Assembly (NCBI GenBank): GCA_028023455.1
Contig: JAQFVV010000153.1
Span: 1,494,212-1,558,211, forward strand
DNA: 64,000 bases
Direction: 5' to 3'
Origin: Epiperipatus broadwayi
Lineage: Eukaryota > Onychophora > Udeonychophora > Euonychophora > Peripatidae
The first letter of the stretch is position 1. Every line of letters starts with the position of its first letter. The notes under the pieces are model-generated. The model ran no database searches. It was not told the origin of the DNA and saw only the letters and a list, made by a program, of their open reading frames with translations. A program made the translations under genes and the position numbers. This document shows positions 22,080 through 33,738 of this stretch, one piece after another.

Positions 22080-23545
22080 TCCCTTTTCCATTCCCCACTT
22101 TAAGTTTTCCCAAATTCTTCTCTATCCTGCTCCATCCCATTTCCACAACATAATCTTTGTCTTCTCCATAGCCTTTATATCTAAATCCCCCTCATCTTTT
22201 TCCAAACCCAGCATAAAAACCAATCATTCTCTTTATATTTATTCTGCTACAACTTCATTATTTGTACCTTTCTGCTTTCAGGCATTTACATTTAATTAAC
22301 AGATACCTAATATTTTCTATGTCTTCCTTACACAACTTGCAGACTAAATCACCCACATTTTTCCATTTATGTGTATATTCCTTTGTTGCTGAAGATCCTG
22401 TCTGAGCTTAAACAGTAAACTACTTTCCTTGCTATTGTCATAAATTAACTCACATCCAGTATTCTGTTTACTTTTATATATATTTAAACTCTTTTTACTA
22501 TCATACTAATTTTCCATCTCTCCAACACTCAACAATTCTCCTAACACAATCATCCCATCTTTTTTATAAGTATATTGACATAAAGTACCCAAATCTTCTG
22601 CATACCATACCACCTTTTTCACCCATCTTGTTGCTGTCCCTTTACTCATAACCTAATTAAATACTATTTTGGATATTCTTTTATTATTCATAAATGGCAA
22701 TCTATTGAACATTTTCATTTTCTTTTTGCATCTCTCATATAAAAACTTGACCATCACATTTCTCGTTGATTTGCCTTCTTTGTCATCCATATATCTGCAT
22801 TTAATGCACATCTTCCTACTTGTAAACTTTTTTTAAGTAATTTAATACCTCTTTACTTAAACATACTGCATTGTTACCATATGTTAACCTTGCTACTACC
22901 ACTCCCTTCCATACAATTCTAGCTACATCATATTTATTATATGAAAATACTGTTAATTTTTTTATCAGTCCTTTTCTTTTCTTTGCTTCATTTATGAATT
23001 TTTTTTCCCATTCATTCAAGCAATTTCTCTAATTACTTAAGATGATTCCCAAATAGTTATACCTATTTACCACACTTAACTTTAGATCCTCCAATAAAAA
23101 TTCTTTGTCTTCTCTTTCCTCATTACTTTGATTTTTCTTCACTAAATTTAATCCCTATTTCTTTACCTACCCTTGCACATATCCTTATCATAGTTTCCAT
23201 TTTCTCTGTTTTCTTTGCACAAGAAGATAGCATCTACAAGTAAAAGGCCTGATAATGTATAAACTCCCTTGCCACCTATTAATTGGATCTCTACCCCTCT
23301 TATTAGTCTTTTTATTGCTCTCTCCATTTCAAATACAACAAAAACAAGATAGGTGACATAGGGCATACTTGCCTTAGTCCCACCCCATTTTTAATTTTAA
23401 CTGATTCTATACTCCCTAATTGATATGTATAGTAATAACTTCCATACAATCTCTTAATAAGATCCATTAAAGCTACATCCATTCCCAAATTTACTAAAGT
23501 TACCCATAATATATTTTTATTTACTCTATCATATAGCAAACTCTA
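22080..23545 (-). pseudogene. LINE reverse transcriptase to zinc-knuckle fossil
   Basis: Read on the minus strand. 23539-23312 encodes YDRVNKNILWVTLVNLGMD and GVGLRQVCPMSPILFLLYL, matching 'AYDRVN..LW..L...G' and 'GLRQGCPLSPILF'. The next frame gives SGLLLVDAIFLCKEN where the YADD box should be, so both catalytic aspartates are compromised. Further on are RIVWKGVVVARLTYG and the knuckle CKLCKEDIENIRYLLIKC at about 22345-22292, where the expected histidine is tyrosine. A tail with MLGLEKDEGD and KTKIMLWKWDG follows. The 5' end is lost at the junction with the palindrome at 23546. It is a different family from the 0.7-3.6 kb LINE. Confidence 0.8.
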
Positions 23546-24232
23546 CATATAGTAGTGCCATAGTAACCAATCAATGCAAAAGATTTCTGCATAAAATACC
23601 TATATAGCACCTATTTATCTAATATCCCCATATTTGTTTCTAACTTGTGGTTTTTTTCAGTGAGGAGCCTTGGATCTGAAAGCACTACATCAAGATCTTA
23701 GGATCTAACACAAGCCTCTAGTAGCCATATTTTATCTTTTTAATTAACTATAAAACTGAAAACACAATAATGTTTTTAATCTAAGCTCATTTGCTCTAGT
23801 CATGATAGATCTGAAGCCACTTCAGTATCCATATATTTTGGTGTCTTTGGCTTTTTAATAACCATAGTTACTATCATCCCATGGTCAGGATTAACAAATT
23901 AAAGACACCAAAATATATAAATACTTAACTGTTTTCAAATGTGTATGAGCATACAAGTAAATGATCTTGGATTGAAAACACTATTGTGTTTTTATTTTGG
24001 ATTTATAGCTTTATAGTAAACTAAAAAGTTAAAAAGTGGCTGCTAGAGAGTTGCATTAAAACCTAAGAATTATATGCATTTCTTTCACATACAAGAACCA
24101 TCACTGTTGAAAACCATAAGTTAGAAACTAGTCTGGGGATATTAAATGAGTAGGCCCTAGATATGAACTTTATGCACAAATCTTGCATCCACTGATTACT
24201 ATAGATTGCACTGCGTGGCACTACTATGCGGA
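23546..24232 (+). mobile_element. Palindromic hammerhead element (family of 13.0 kb), older copy
   Basis: Arms of about 340 bp meet near 23890. The outer ends correspond (GTAGTGCC at left, GGCACTAC at right). Blocks shared with 13.0-13.4 and 40.9-41.1 kb include AACTAGTCTGGGGATATT and the GCACAAA segment. This copy retains more of the unit interior than the 13 kb copy. There is no ORF. It abuts the truncated LINE; I could not define a target duplication. Confidence 0.75.
24096..24140 (+). ncRNA. Decayed hammerhead motif
   Basis: Core CTGTTGA in place of CTGATGA, weak stem II, intact GAAA at 24124-24127, palindrome CTAG, then TC and TGGGGA. The opposite arm near 23628-23672 is more decayed. 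The core change at A6 should abolish cleavage. Confidence 0.5.
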
Positions 24233-26256
24233 AAGTTTGCTACTGTTTTAAAGTTTAAATTATATGTTAGATCAGAATCTATATTTGCAGTATTTTTACA
24301 AATAATTACTTGAGTCAAATATATTGACCTTAAAATAATTTTGTAATTAAAAAATGCACAAATTGTTCTGCATAAAAATATATAACATTTATTACATATA
24401 TATTGATTAGCGATCCTAAGTGATTATCTATAATTTGTTTTTGTTTTTTCATTTCATTACTTATGGATGGTTATATGTAAACATTTTTATATTTGTGAAT
24501 ATTGTAGAAAAAAAGATAAATCCATGTCCGACAAAATTAAATGAAAATTTTTAAAATTATAAATAAACTCCAAAGTGTCAGCTTGTATTTTTTTACAGAA
24601 TCGGAAAAGTCTTTATATTTTCTTAAATAATAAAAACATGCTAATTTAAAAGACAATAATTAATTACACATTACTAAAGTTTTGTAATTAAGGGATTAAA
24701 TCTAACAAAACAATCTATAAAGAAAACGACTTTTGATAAGTAAGATAAGGGTATGAAAAGTCATTAGAAATGTTATTACAAGGAATTAAGATTGATAAGC
24801 TTTCATAGATTTATACAGAGATTATTCTTTCACTTTCATTCAAGAATAATTCATAAAATTAACAAAGAGTGCATAAAATTGTGGTAGTATAAAGCCTGAA
24901 TAAGAGAAATGGGTATAACTGTGACAAATCTCTATAGCTAGAAAGTTTCTTTTAGTGCTGATTTTTTTCTGGTTATAATGGAAAACTTTTCTTTAGAGAT
25001 GTCTTTCAACAAGTTGTACTAATTTCATCCAGCAGTTTACTATCAATCCCTAAAATTCTTCAACAATGAAATGATTTCATATCATGCCTCATAACTAGAT
25101 GATGTTTCAAAAGCCAGCTTATTTGTTGCTCAGATGCTTTGATAGAAGTTTATTTCTATTGCTTAAAAGCCATAATAACTTGCTTTAATGAAATAATATG
25201 CAGTATAAAGAATGTGGAAGCTTCAAATTGAATGTTAATACCAAGATAATTGATTAAGAAACTGAAGACTAGCATGTAAAATATTAAAAAACTACTAAAT
25301 CAAAACAAGCCTGTACATTAAAAATGTGATAATATTTGTATGCATACTGTATAGTTTTAAAAGTACTTAGGTTTAAACTAGGGTTTTTTAAATTTAAAAT
25401 ATTTGTATTACTCATGTTATTCTTATTATCTGATAAATTATTGTAATACATATTGATTGAAATTATTGGAATTTGTATTTACTTATTTGTGATTGCAATT
25501 TAAAAGCTGGGCTGTATTTGAATACTACTTGATTTTCTTACGTATAAAAGAATTATGTGTCAGCAATGAAAATTCATTAATGAAATCTAAACATTGCACC
25601 TCCTTATAACTTAGTTGTTTATTTTTAATTGAAAATCATGTGCAAATATTTTTCTGACACATCAATTCAGAATAATATTCTTGTATTAATAAATAATTTT
25701 TAATTAATTAATCCATTAAGACTTGTCTTTTTCCATTGTGTACTTCATTAAATAACTTGTGTAGGTTCCTGAAAATGCTAGTACCCTTACCCTGGAGAAA
25801 ATGTCAATATGTTAACAAAAAAGAAATTAGAAATATTATGGGAGTTATTTTACAACATATGAAGTTTTTTATTAAGAGAAAGAGTACTCCATGAACCTAT
25901 TTAGTATATTGTGATTATAAATTGAACTATTATATGATGTGATGTTTGTAAATTATTAATGATCAAAAAATATAATGTTTTTATCATAATTATTCAACAT
26001 AATCTTTAAAAAATAAGAATATGCATTATGATTATCATCCTAATCATTAATTGAGAACCAAGTTCAATGTCTTTATGTTTAATAAAATATTTAATAACAT
26101 TTTCATGTCCATATATAAATATTGGCACAAATATCAGATATATATTTCACACTTTATTCTATTACATATTACAGTGATTGTGTGGTAATTATAAATATCT
26201 GTTTACCTCTCAATCATATGTCTATCATTTGTCCAATCATTTTTCCCTCTATTACA
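24233..26256. other. AT-rich non-genic DNA
   Basis: No supported gene, RNA or element. Confidence 0.5.
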
Positions 26257-26398
26257 ATATATATATATAAATGAAGTATTATCCAGGTACAACTGTAAAA
26301 ATCTCTGATTTAATATATATATATATCACATGATATATATATATATATATATATATAAAAATCTCTGATTTAATATATATATATATCACATGACGGCA
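26257..26398. repeat. TA-rich tract with short tandem duplication
   Basis: The segment AAAATCTCTGATTTAATA... through ATCACATGA occurs twice (about 26297-26336 and 26357-26396), separated and followed by TA runs. Confidence 0.8.
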
Positions 26399-26506
26399 TT
26401 ATAAACCATTATGGTCATCTTTCTAATATACTATTCTCTGAAATGAAATATAATCAATTTATAAGACAACTATATACTTAAATAATATATAAATAATACA
26501 TTTATT

Positions 26507-26552
26507 AACATCTAATCGATTTTCATTCAAAAATGAACCTTGTCAAGATATA
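26507..26552 (-). ncRNA. Hammerhead-like motif, inverted Penelope arm
   Basis: Minus-strand counterpart of 27507-27552: stem I TATATC/GATGTT, core TTGACAA, stem II GTTC/GAAT, GAAA, ATCGAT stem III, then TA. Confidence 0.55.
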
Positions 26553-26823
26553 ACAATTGAAAAAAATTCACGTGATTTACATATTATCTTAACAAACCAT
26601 CTACTGGTCAAACATAACAATAAAGATGTTTTTATATTTTCCAATTTTTATTTAATGACCATTTTCCTCCTAACTTTACTGATCCTTGTACTAAATTCAT
26701 ACATTTCTTTTTATTTTCATGTATATACAATGTTTCATATATTTTTCTTTCTTTATAATTTTTACAATATTTGATAACTTCAATATTTTCTTCACAATTC
26801 ATAATGTGTCCTGTTTCTAAAAA

Positions 26824-27430
26824 TTGAAAATCGAAGATGAATACATTGAATATGGATATAATAGTAAGGTTGTAAGAAATATTTTAATAAATAAAAATAG
26901 ATATAAAAAAGTTAGCAATAAAAATGAAAGAAAAAATAAGAAATGGATTTCTATTCCATATTCTAAGGATGTATATGAAATTCTAAATGATAGAAAAGAA
27001 AAATAAATCTTAATATAGGTATTGGATGGAAAAATAGTAAACCTTTAAAAAAACTAGTAAGTAATTCTAAAATAAGAAATGATAAGAATGATAGGATGGG
27101 AATAGTTTATAAAATTATTTGTAAAAAATGCAAGATGATATACATAGGTCAGTCAGCAAAAAGTAAGGTAAAAAGGGGTAAAGAGCATGACAGAGCTATA
27201 AATAGGAAAGATATTAAATCAGAACTATTTTGCCATTTTTTAGAAACAGGTCACATTATGAATTGTGAAGAAAATATTGAAGTTATCAAATATTGTAAAA
27301 AATATAAAGAAAGAAAAGTATATGAAACATTGCATATAATGAAAATAAAGAGAAATGTATGAATTTAGTACAAGGATCGGTAAAGTTAGGAGGAAAATGG
27401 TCATTAAATAAAAATTGGAAAATATAAAAA
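26824..27430 (+). pseudogene. Penelope-like polymerase tail and GIY-YIG endonuclease
   Basis: 26824-27006 reads WISIPYSKDVYEILNDRKEK, the polymerase-to-endonuclease connector. After a frameshift the next frame gives NIGIGWKNSKPLKKLVSNSK and then, from 27096, the nuclease: GIVYKIICKKCKMIYIGQS holds the GIY and YIG elements, a paired cysteine motif C-x2-C, and an EH (GKEHDRAI) downstream, with KVYETLHI giving the catalytic-type glutamate. A second shift after 27362 continues as MNLVQGSVKLGGKWS. GIY-YIG nucleases of Penelope-like elements nick target DNA. Two frameshifts and loss of the polymerase core make it non-functional. The ATG at 27096 is internal to the domain order, not the native start. 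Confidence 0.88.
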
Positions 27431-27506
27431 CATCTTTATTGTTATGTTTGACCAGTAGATGGTATGTTAAGATAATATGTAAATCATGTGAATTTTTTTC
27501 AATTGT

Positions 27507-27552
27507 TATATCTTGACAAGATTCATTTTTGAACGAAAATCGATTAGATGTT
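27507..27552 (+). ncRNA. Hammerhead-like motif, direct Penelope arm
   Basis: Stem I TATATC (27507-27512) pairs GATGTT (27547-27552) with five pairs. The core reads TTGACAA where CTGANGA is expected, two transitions off. Stem II is ATTC/GAAC here and GTTC/GAAT in the other arm, so the ancestor was GTTC/GAAC. GAAA is at 27535-27538, stem III is the palindrome ATCGAT, and the cleavage pair would be T-A at 27545-27546. Confidence 0.6.
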
Positions 27553-27631
27553 AATAAATGTATTATTTGTATATTATTTAAGTATATAGTTGTCTTATAA
27601 ATTGATTATATTTCATTTCAGAGAATTATAT

Positions 27632-28858
27632 ATATATATGAAAAGAAAGTTACTGTTAACACTAACTGAAATAATTATAGAAAATATACCAACCATCATA
27701 CAATTACAAATATCCAGTAACGCCCTCTGTTTAAAGATCTATATCACAATAATAGCAAACCTTAAAATGATACCACTTTAAGGTTGTATGCTAAACGATG
27801 TTAAATATTGAAATACAGACCCACTCAAACACAGAGCATGAAATTTTAAATAAGTAAACGATCTTAAATCTTTGCTAATAAACTAATCAAAGTTTACAAA
27901 AGTTATTAAAGACAAACTAAACATTAGATTTTAATCTATAAATTCATCCCAAACTATAAATGAAACGAGAGTTACAGTTAACACTAACTGAAATAATTAT
28001 AGAAAACATACCAACCATCATACAATTACAAATATCCAGTAACGCCCTCTGTTTAAAGATCTATATCTCAATAATAGCAAACCTTAAAATGATACCACTT
28101 TAAGGTTGTATGCTAAACGATGTTAAATATTGAAATACAGACCCACTCAAACACAGAGCATGAAATTTTAAATAAGCAAACGATCTTAAATTTTGCTAAT
28201 AAACTAACAAGTTTACAAAGTTATTAAAGACAAACTAAACATTAGTGTTAACAGTAACTTTCTTTTCATTTATAGTTTGGGAGGAATTTAAAGATTAAAA
28301 TCTAATGTTTAGTTTGTCTTTAATAACTTTGTAAACTTGTTAGTTTATTAGCAAAATTTAAGATCGTTTGCTTATTTAAAATTTCATGCTCTGTGTTTGA
28401 GTGGGTCTGTATTTCAATATTTAACATCGTTTAGCATACAACCTTAAAGTGGTATCATTTTAAGGTTTGCTATTATTGTGATATAGATCTTTAAACAGAG
28501 GGCGTTACTGGATATTTGTAATTGTATGATGGTTGGTATATTTTCTATAATTATTTCAGTTAGTGTTAACAGTAACTTTCTTTTCATTTATAGTTTGGGA
28601 GGAATTTAAAGATTAAAATCTAATGTTTAGTTTGTCTTTAATAACTTTGTAAACTTGTTAGTTTATTAGCAAAATTTAAGATCGTTTGCTTATTTAAAAT
28701 TTCATGCTCTGTGTTTGAGTGGGTCTGTATTTCAATATTTAACATCGTTTAGCATACAACCTTAAAGTGGTATCATTTTAAGGTTTGCTATTATTGTGAT
28801 ATAGATCTTTAAACAGAGGGCGTTACTGGATATTTGTAATTGTATGATGGTTGGTATA
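27632..28858. mobile_element. Palindromic tandem element, unit about 320 bp
   Basis: Two units run one way (27640-28241, landmarks 322 apart) and two run the other way (28242-28858, landmarks 318 apart). Identity between units is high, so it is young. The left end extends about 47 nt beyond the right end relative to the unit. Both flanks are TA runs. I could not find a convincing hammerhead or any ORF. Architecture matches the ribozyme elements. Confidence 0.8.
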
Positions 28859-29065
<207 letters not shown>

Positions 29066-29068
29066 CGT

Positions 29069-31930
29069 AATGGTCTAAATAAAAGCATTGACTATGGCAT
29101 CAAAAGCATATTTTAATGTGCAAAAATTTGTAAGCTGTTAATGATGAATATCACGCAAGCTAAATGTTTTAATTATAGCAATATAGATGCCACTTATTTG
29201 ACCATTTACAATGCTATTATGGCCTGTAGTAAATGTACAAATACATGAGCTGAGGGTTTAAAATTTTATATTAAAACATTAATAACATAATAAATAGATG
29301 CAACAAACCCAATGCAACATTCACCACTCATCAATTTTGCATTAACTTCAAAGTAAAATAGAAACATAAATAAAATTTTGAGATCAAGTATACATTAGCA
29401 GTTGTTAATAATATCAACTTTATTATGCAAAGAAATAATAATCAAAATAATAAAATATTACTTACACATTATGTCTTTATTTTCATTTAAAAAATTTACA
29501 ATGATTAAAAAAAATATTTCACTTATGTTAAAACATAAACCTATGTAATATTATAAAATAATATTATTTCAAACTTATTATTGTCTATTATTATAAAAAA
29601 TTTCAATAATCACACATATTTATTTACCATTTATGAATCAAATTATTTTTAATTTAGATGTTAGAATCATGAAATGGAACAAAAGTATAACTATCAAATA
29701 TTAACAATACTGAAATCTTCCATTCAAGTTAAATATATTTAATGCCTAGCAAGTTAATATTTATAACCATATTTGTTCATTAAATATTTTGTATGTCTAT
29801 TCTGCACTGCTCAGTATTGCTATGAATATGAGGCAAGCCACCTCAAAAGCCTACGTGTTTAATATTTGTGCATTCGTTATAACTTCTCTTTCAAGCGCTA
29901 CACATGCTTTTAATTTTATTTATTATTAATAAAGATTTAACTAAAATAATGTGTTTCTCAACTTTATAATAGGTTCAATATGCATATATCAATCATTAAT
30001 TAATAATGCACATTTTGAAATTAATATTTGTTAAATAAAAAATATTATTACTATTATATGTTTTTATATAGAATGCTTTGGGAAATTATTTTTTTATATA
30101 AAATAAACATAAAATAATGTTACCATTTTTTATTTATATAACCTGAATGGTGTGATATTGAATAATAACTATATATTGTCCAAATCTCTATCCTTATATA
30201 TTTCTTGAGCTCCTTGGGTAATCCATGTCAAATCTGGCAATGTGATAATTAAATGGAACTATTATTATTAGCAATTAGCTTTAAATATCTGATTTGAGAG
30301 CAATAATTTTTTATATTCTTTTTTCTTTTTAATTGATTGATAAATATTATAAAATATAAGATATCCATTAATTTTGAAGAGATTTCTGTTAATACAATCC
30401 CCTTTTTCCACATTATTCTATAATTTTCTCGACCAATGTTTTATCAGTCTGAAAGTCACGAATTTTAATTTCCATCTTTCACTTTCAATTGAAAGATTTT
30501 GTGAACTTTTTTTTAACTTTAAAATTTATGTTTTTTTCTAATATTTTAATTTTGAAAAAATTCTGAAGATGTCAGGATGAGCAAAAAAGCAGGAATTTCA
30601 ATATATGGAAAATTCCACAATGATGAGCATTATATTCTTGAGGTCACAAACTTTGCAATATTACTTAGAGAAAATATTACAAATGACTAAAAACTTGATT
30701 TTTAGAAGGTTTATGATTATTTTTGCATAATAATTGAATTTAGGAATCAAGAATATATATTATTACATATTTATTTTCTACAGAAGTCTTTCATTTTTAA
30801 ATATAAAAGATTATATTTTTCTGAGTAACATTGCTATGGAAATTATGATGATGCAAAAATATGATCTCAGAAAATTATGTCACTATGACAGTCTGTTAGA
30901 AAATATAGCAATATTGTGAAAATTATTTTAAAAAATTTAATCTTTTAAAGCATGAGTTGGTAGATTTACTAAATATTAAGAATTATTCATCATATTTTTA
31001 ATACAAGCATCAAACAAACAACATTTTGTTCCTTTTGCAAATTGACTCTGCTCATCCTAGCTGTTGAATGATAAAACAGTGCTTTGTTTTGTTTAAAATT
31101 TAATTTTTAAAATAATTCCAAAAATTGAATATGGTTTTTTAAAATTTATTTAATTTCTAAACAAAAATATCTATCAAATGAGGTCAAATTTATTGTATTT
31201 TGGTAAATAATAATGGCTTAATATTAAAATCAATGTTGAAAGTTTATAGTAAGTGGGAACAATATAAACTGCCATAGTACAGGATGGTTAAACTTTTCAT
31301 ATAATTCCTTAAAAAATGTAATAGCAAATGAAGAACAGACTCCTCCCATAATTTTATTATCTTAGAAATGCATGTTTTTGATATCTGAGTTATTAAAATC
31401 TATAATTAATTCATAGTTATGTTTTTAAATCAGGAAATTTGAAGATAATTTCTTTTTAGTTGTATCTCAGTTTAATGTCTACTTCCACTAATTATTTTTA
31501 TTCAAAAAATCATGCTCTTTTACCAATCAAGCAATCATTTCATGAAACTTGTATTGATTTACCTGCATTCTTCTAGTGTTCTTTTAAACTAAACTTATTT
31601 ACATAAATAAAAATATAAAGAATAATATTTTATAAATCATGATAATAATTATTAACAACCAAGAACAACATATTACTCTTTTTTGTTATTCATTCTAATC
31701 AATAGCTAATAACAATAGTAATAATTTATATGATCAATTATTTAAACATTAATGTGTGTAATTTTTATTTAATTATTTATTTATCTATTTTTATACATGC
31801 GCACACATCATGTATTGACCACATTGTCTATCTGTAGTCAATTCAAATTATAATCCTTTATTAATTATATTTTATATAATTTTCTTAAATAATAATATAG
31901 AACATTTGTTTTTTAATACTTTTTTTAGCC
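29069..31930 (+). repeat. Direct segmental duplication, copy 1
   Basis: Collinear with 38246-41345. Both copies begin with AATGGT.TAAATAAAAGCAT and share many long blocks, for example the TAAATAGATGCA.CAAACCC region near 29289 and 38466. Copy 1 lacks the two elements inserted in copy 2 and carries about 880 bases (30420-31300) absent from copy 2. A 61-codon frame at 30734-30919 within that extra segment has no recognised motif. Nature unknown: segmental duplication or a large interspersed element. Confidence 0.85.
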
Positions 31931-32581
31931 TTCATATAGTCGGCCTAATTACAATTCCCTTTCATTCTGGAAAAAATATACCCTAGTTTCTTTTAATGAT
32001 TTTGTATCTACATATTATCTTGTCTTATTATTCATTAATTTATTTATACTAAAAAATTTAAATATCTTTAACTCTAAAATAAAGATTAACATTAATAGTA
32101 ATATTTCATAAACATTTTTAAAGAAAAGCTATAACATTTTTATTTTTATATATTAGGTAAAAATAATTTAAATATAATATAGCATTTGTGACCTTTTTTT
32201 ATCTTTTATGAATATTTTACATCAGTTATTATATCTAATCCAATAATCAGCATAATCGAACTCAACAATATAAAAATTATATATGTCTAGATAAAATGAT
32301 TTAATTTCTAAGCTATTATAAATATACATGGAACATATATTATTATCTGTATTGTCATTGCTTGTAGAATGAGATGAAGCAAACATTCTCATTATATTTG
32401 ATTTACCTTCAAATATTTTCCACTCATTATATTTTCTAGTATTATAATCTTTTTTACCAGTAATTTATAATATATTAAACTACCACTAATAAAGTGTACA
32501 AAATTGTTTTATTACGATTTTCATCTCCTTTATTAAATTTAAAATATTTTTTCTCTTCATATTAATAGTATATAAAATTAC
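31931..32581. other. AT-rich non-genic DNA
   Basis: No supported feature. Confidence 0.4.
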
Positions 32582-33330
32582 TTACTTTTTACAAGTTGTA
32601 AATATCTTAGAGTAATTATTTTTAATAAATAATTCAAAACTAGCTGTCTTACTTGGATTTAAATATTTATTAACTTTACCAACATTGTTATTAAATATTT
32701 TATAAATATACTTTTTTTCATATATGTTAATATTTTCTTGGTTATTATCCAAAGAATCATTTTCTGCATTATCACTGCTATCTTTACTAATTCCTATAAA
32801 TTCTATTAAGTCAACTTTAATTACTATTTTCATTTCATTAAGATTACTCTTTAAATTCATTCAATTTAGCATCCAAATAACTTTCAGATTTTCATTCCCT
32901 TGATTAATGACTTTGTCAAATTTACTCACAACATATTAAATATGGTCATTCTATTAGTGGTAAAAACCTCAACTTTAGCTAAAACTCAGTCATTTTAAAA
33001 CATAACCTAGTAAAAACACCATTCATCTGTGTCAAATTTTATCTCAAGCTTTGACAACCAATTAATCCACTTGATTTTAAAATCATCCAATTTTTTTATG
33101 TGGTTCTTCATCAGGTGGTTGTGATACAATCACTAACTTCTGCACAACTTTTATGGCTTTATATACTTTATTAAACTGGCTATCTACTTTTAACTGTTTT
33201 ACAAAAATAAGCTGTGATAGTGCTATCATATTTGATATTTTAGGTTGCATGATGGTTTTGTGATTGCTACTTTTCTACATTGTTCTAAAGCATTGTATAT
33301 GATAAATTACGGTGTGTGACAGGCTTCAGA
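32582..33330 (-). pseudogene. Decayed unidentified ORF
   Basis: On the minus strand, readable segments separated by stops include KQLKVDSQFNKVYKAIKVV and VIVSQPPDEEPHKKIG, then VSKFDKVINQ, then a 92-codon open frame (32860-32582) rich in N, K and E ending NKYLNPSKTASFELF. No family is recognised. The even spacing of single stops suggests a once-coding sequence, possibly an element's accessory protein. It may be related to the decayed ORFs at 36 and 50 kb, but similarity is too low-complexity to be sure. Confidence 0.35.
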
Positions 33331-33738
33331 GATTTCTTATAAGAGGCTTTCATTTTTAATGTATTAATTTTTAAAAAATTCCAAGAGATGTCAGCCATAT
33401 ATGGACTTTCATAAACCTTTGTCTATGATTGACAGCACATTCTATTGTTCTGACAAAGCTATAAAGGATGTGCCAATTTGTGATTGGCTGATGCTTTCCA
33501 TTTATTTCCCCTATGGCTAAATACCACAAAAAATGTGATTTTCCATAATTGTTAATGACTATAATGCAATATTTTTGTGAAAGACATTATTAAAATAAAA
33601 AATATGATGCAAGGGGAGGGTTGTCTTTGAAAACATTTTATTTTTAGAAAGACACTTCTTAGAAAGTATAGGAAGTATGTTATGAGAACCAGAAATTACC
33701 ACAAAACAGCCATTATGGGCTAAAAATAAAATCATTTT

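Larger units (their letters stand above)
26433..27626 (+). mobile_element. Penelope-like element fragment with inverted leading copy
   Basis: The right portion (26822-27626) runs 5'-3' on + and ends with a GIY-YIG domain, a 3' region and a hammerhead-like motif. The left portion (26433-26821) is the inverted copy of about 27233-27626, so both outer ends are the same 3' terminus (TTCATTTCAGAGAAT). The reverse transcriptase is missing: the element is strongly 5' truncated. Leading inverted partial copies are a known habit of Penelope-like elements. TA-rich DNA flanks it on the right. It could have supplied the activity that moves the ribozyme elements nearby, though this copy is dead. Confidence 0.85.

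Noticed and set aside
27640-28858. A hammerhead in the 320 bp unit (CGATGT...GAAA)
   Set aside because: The core differs at several invariant positions and stems I and II do not pair convincingly.
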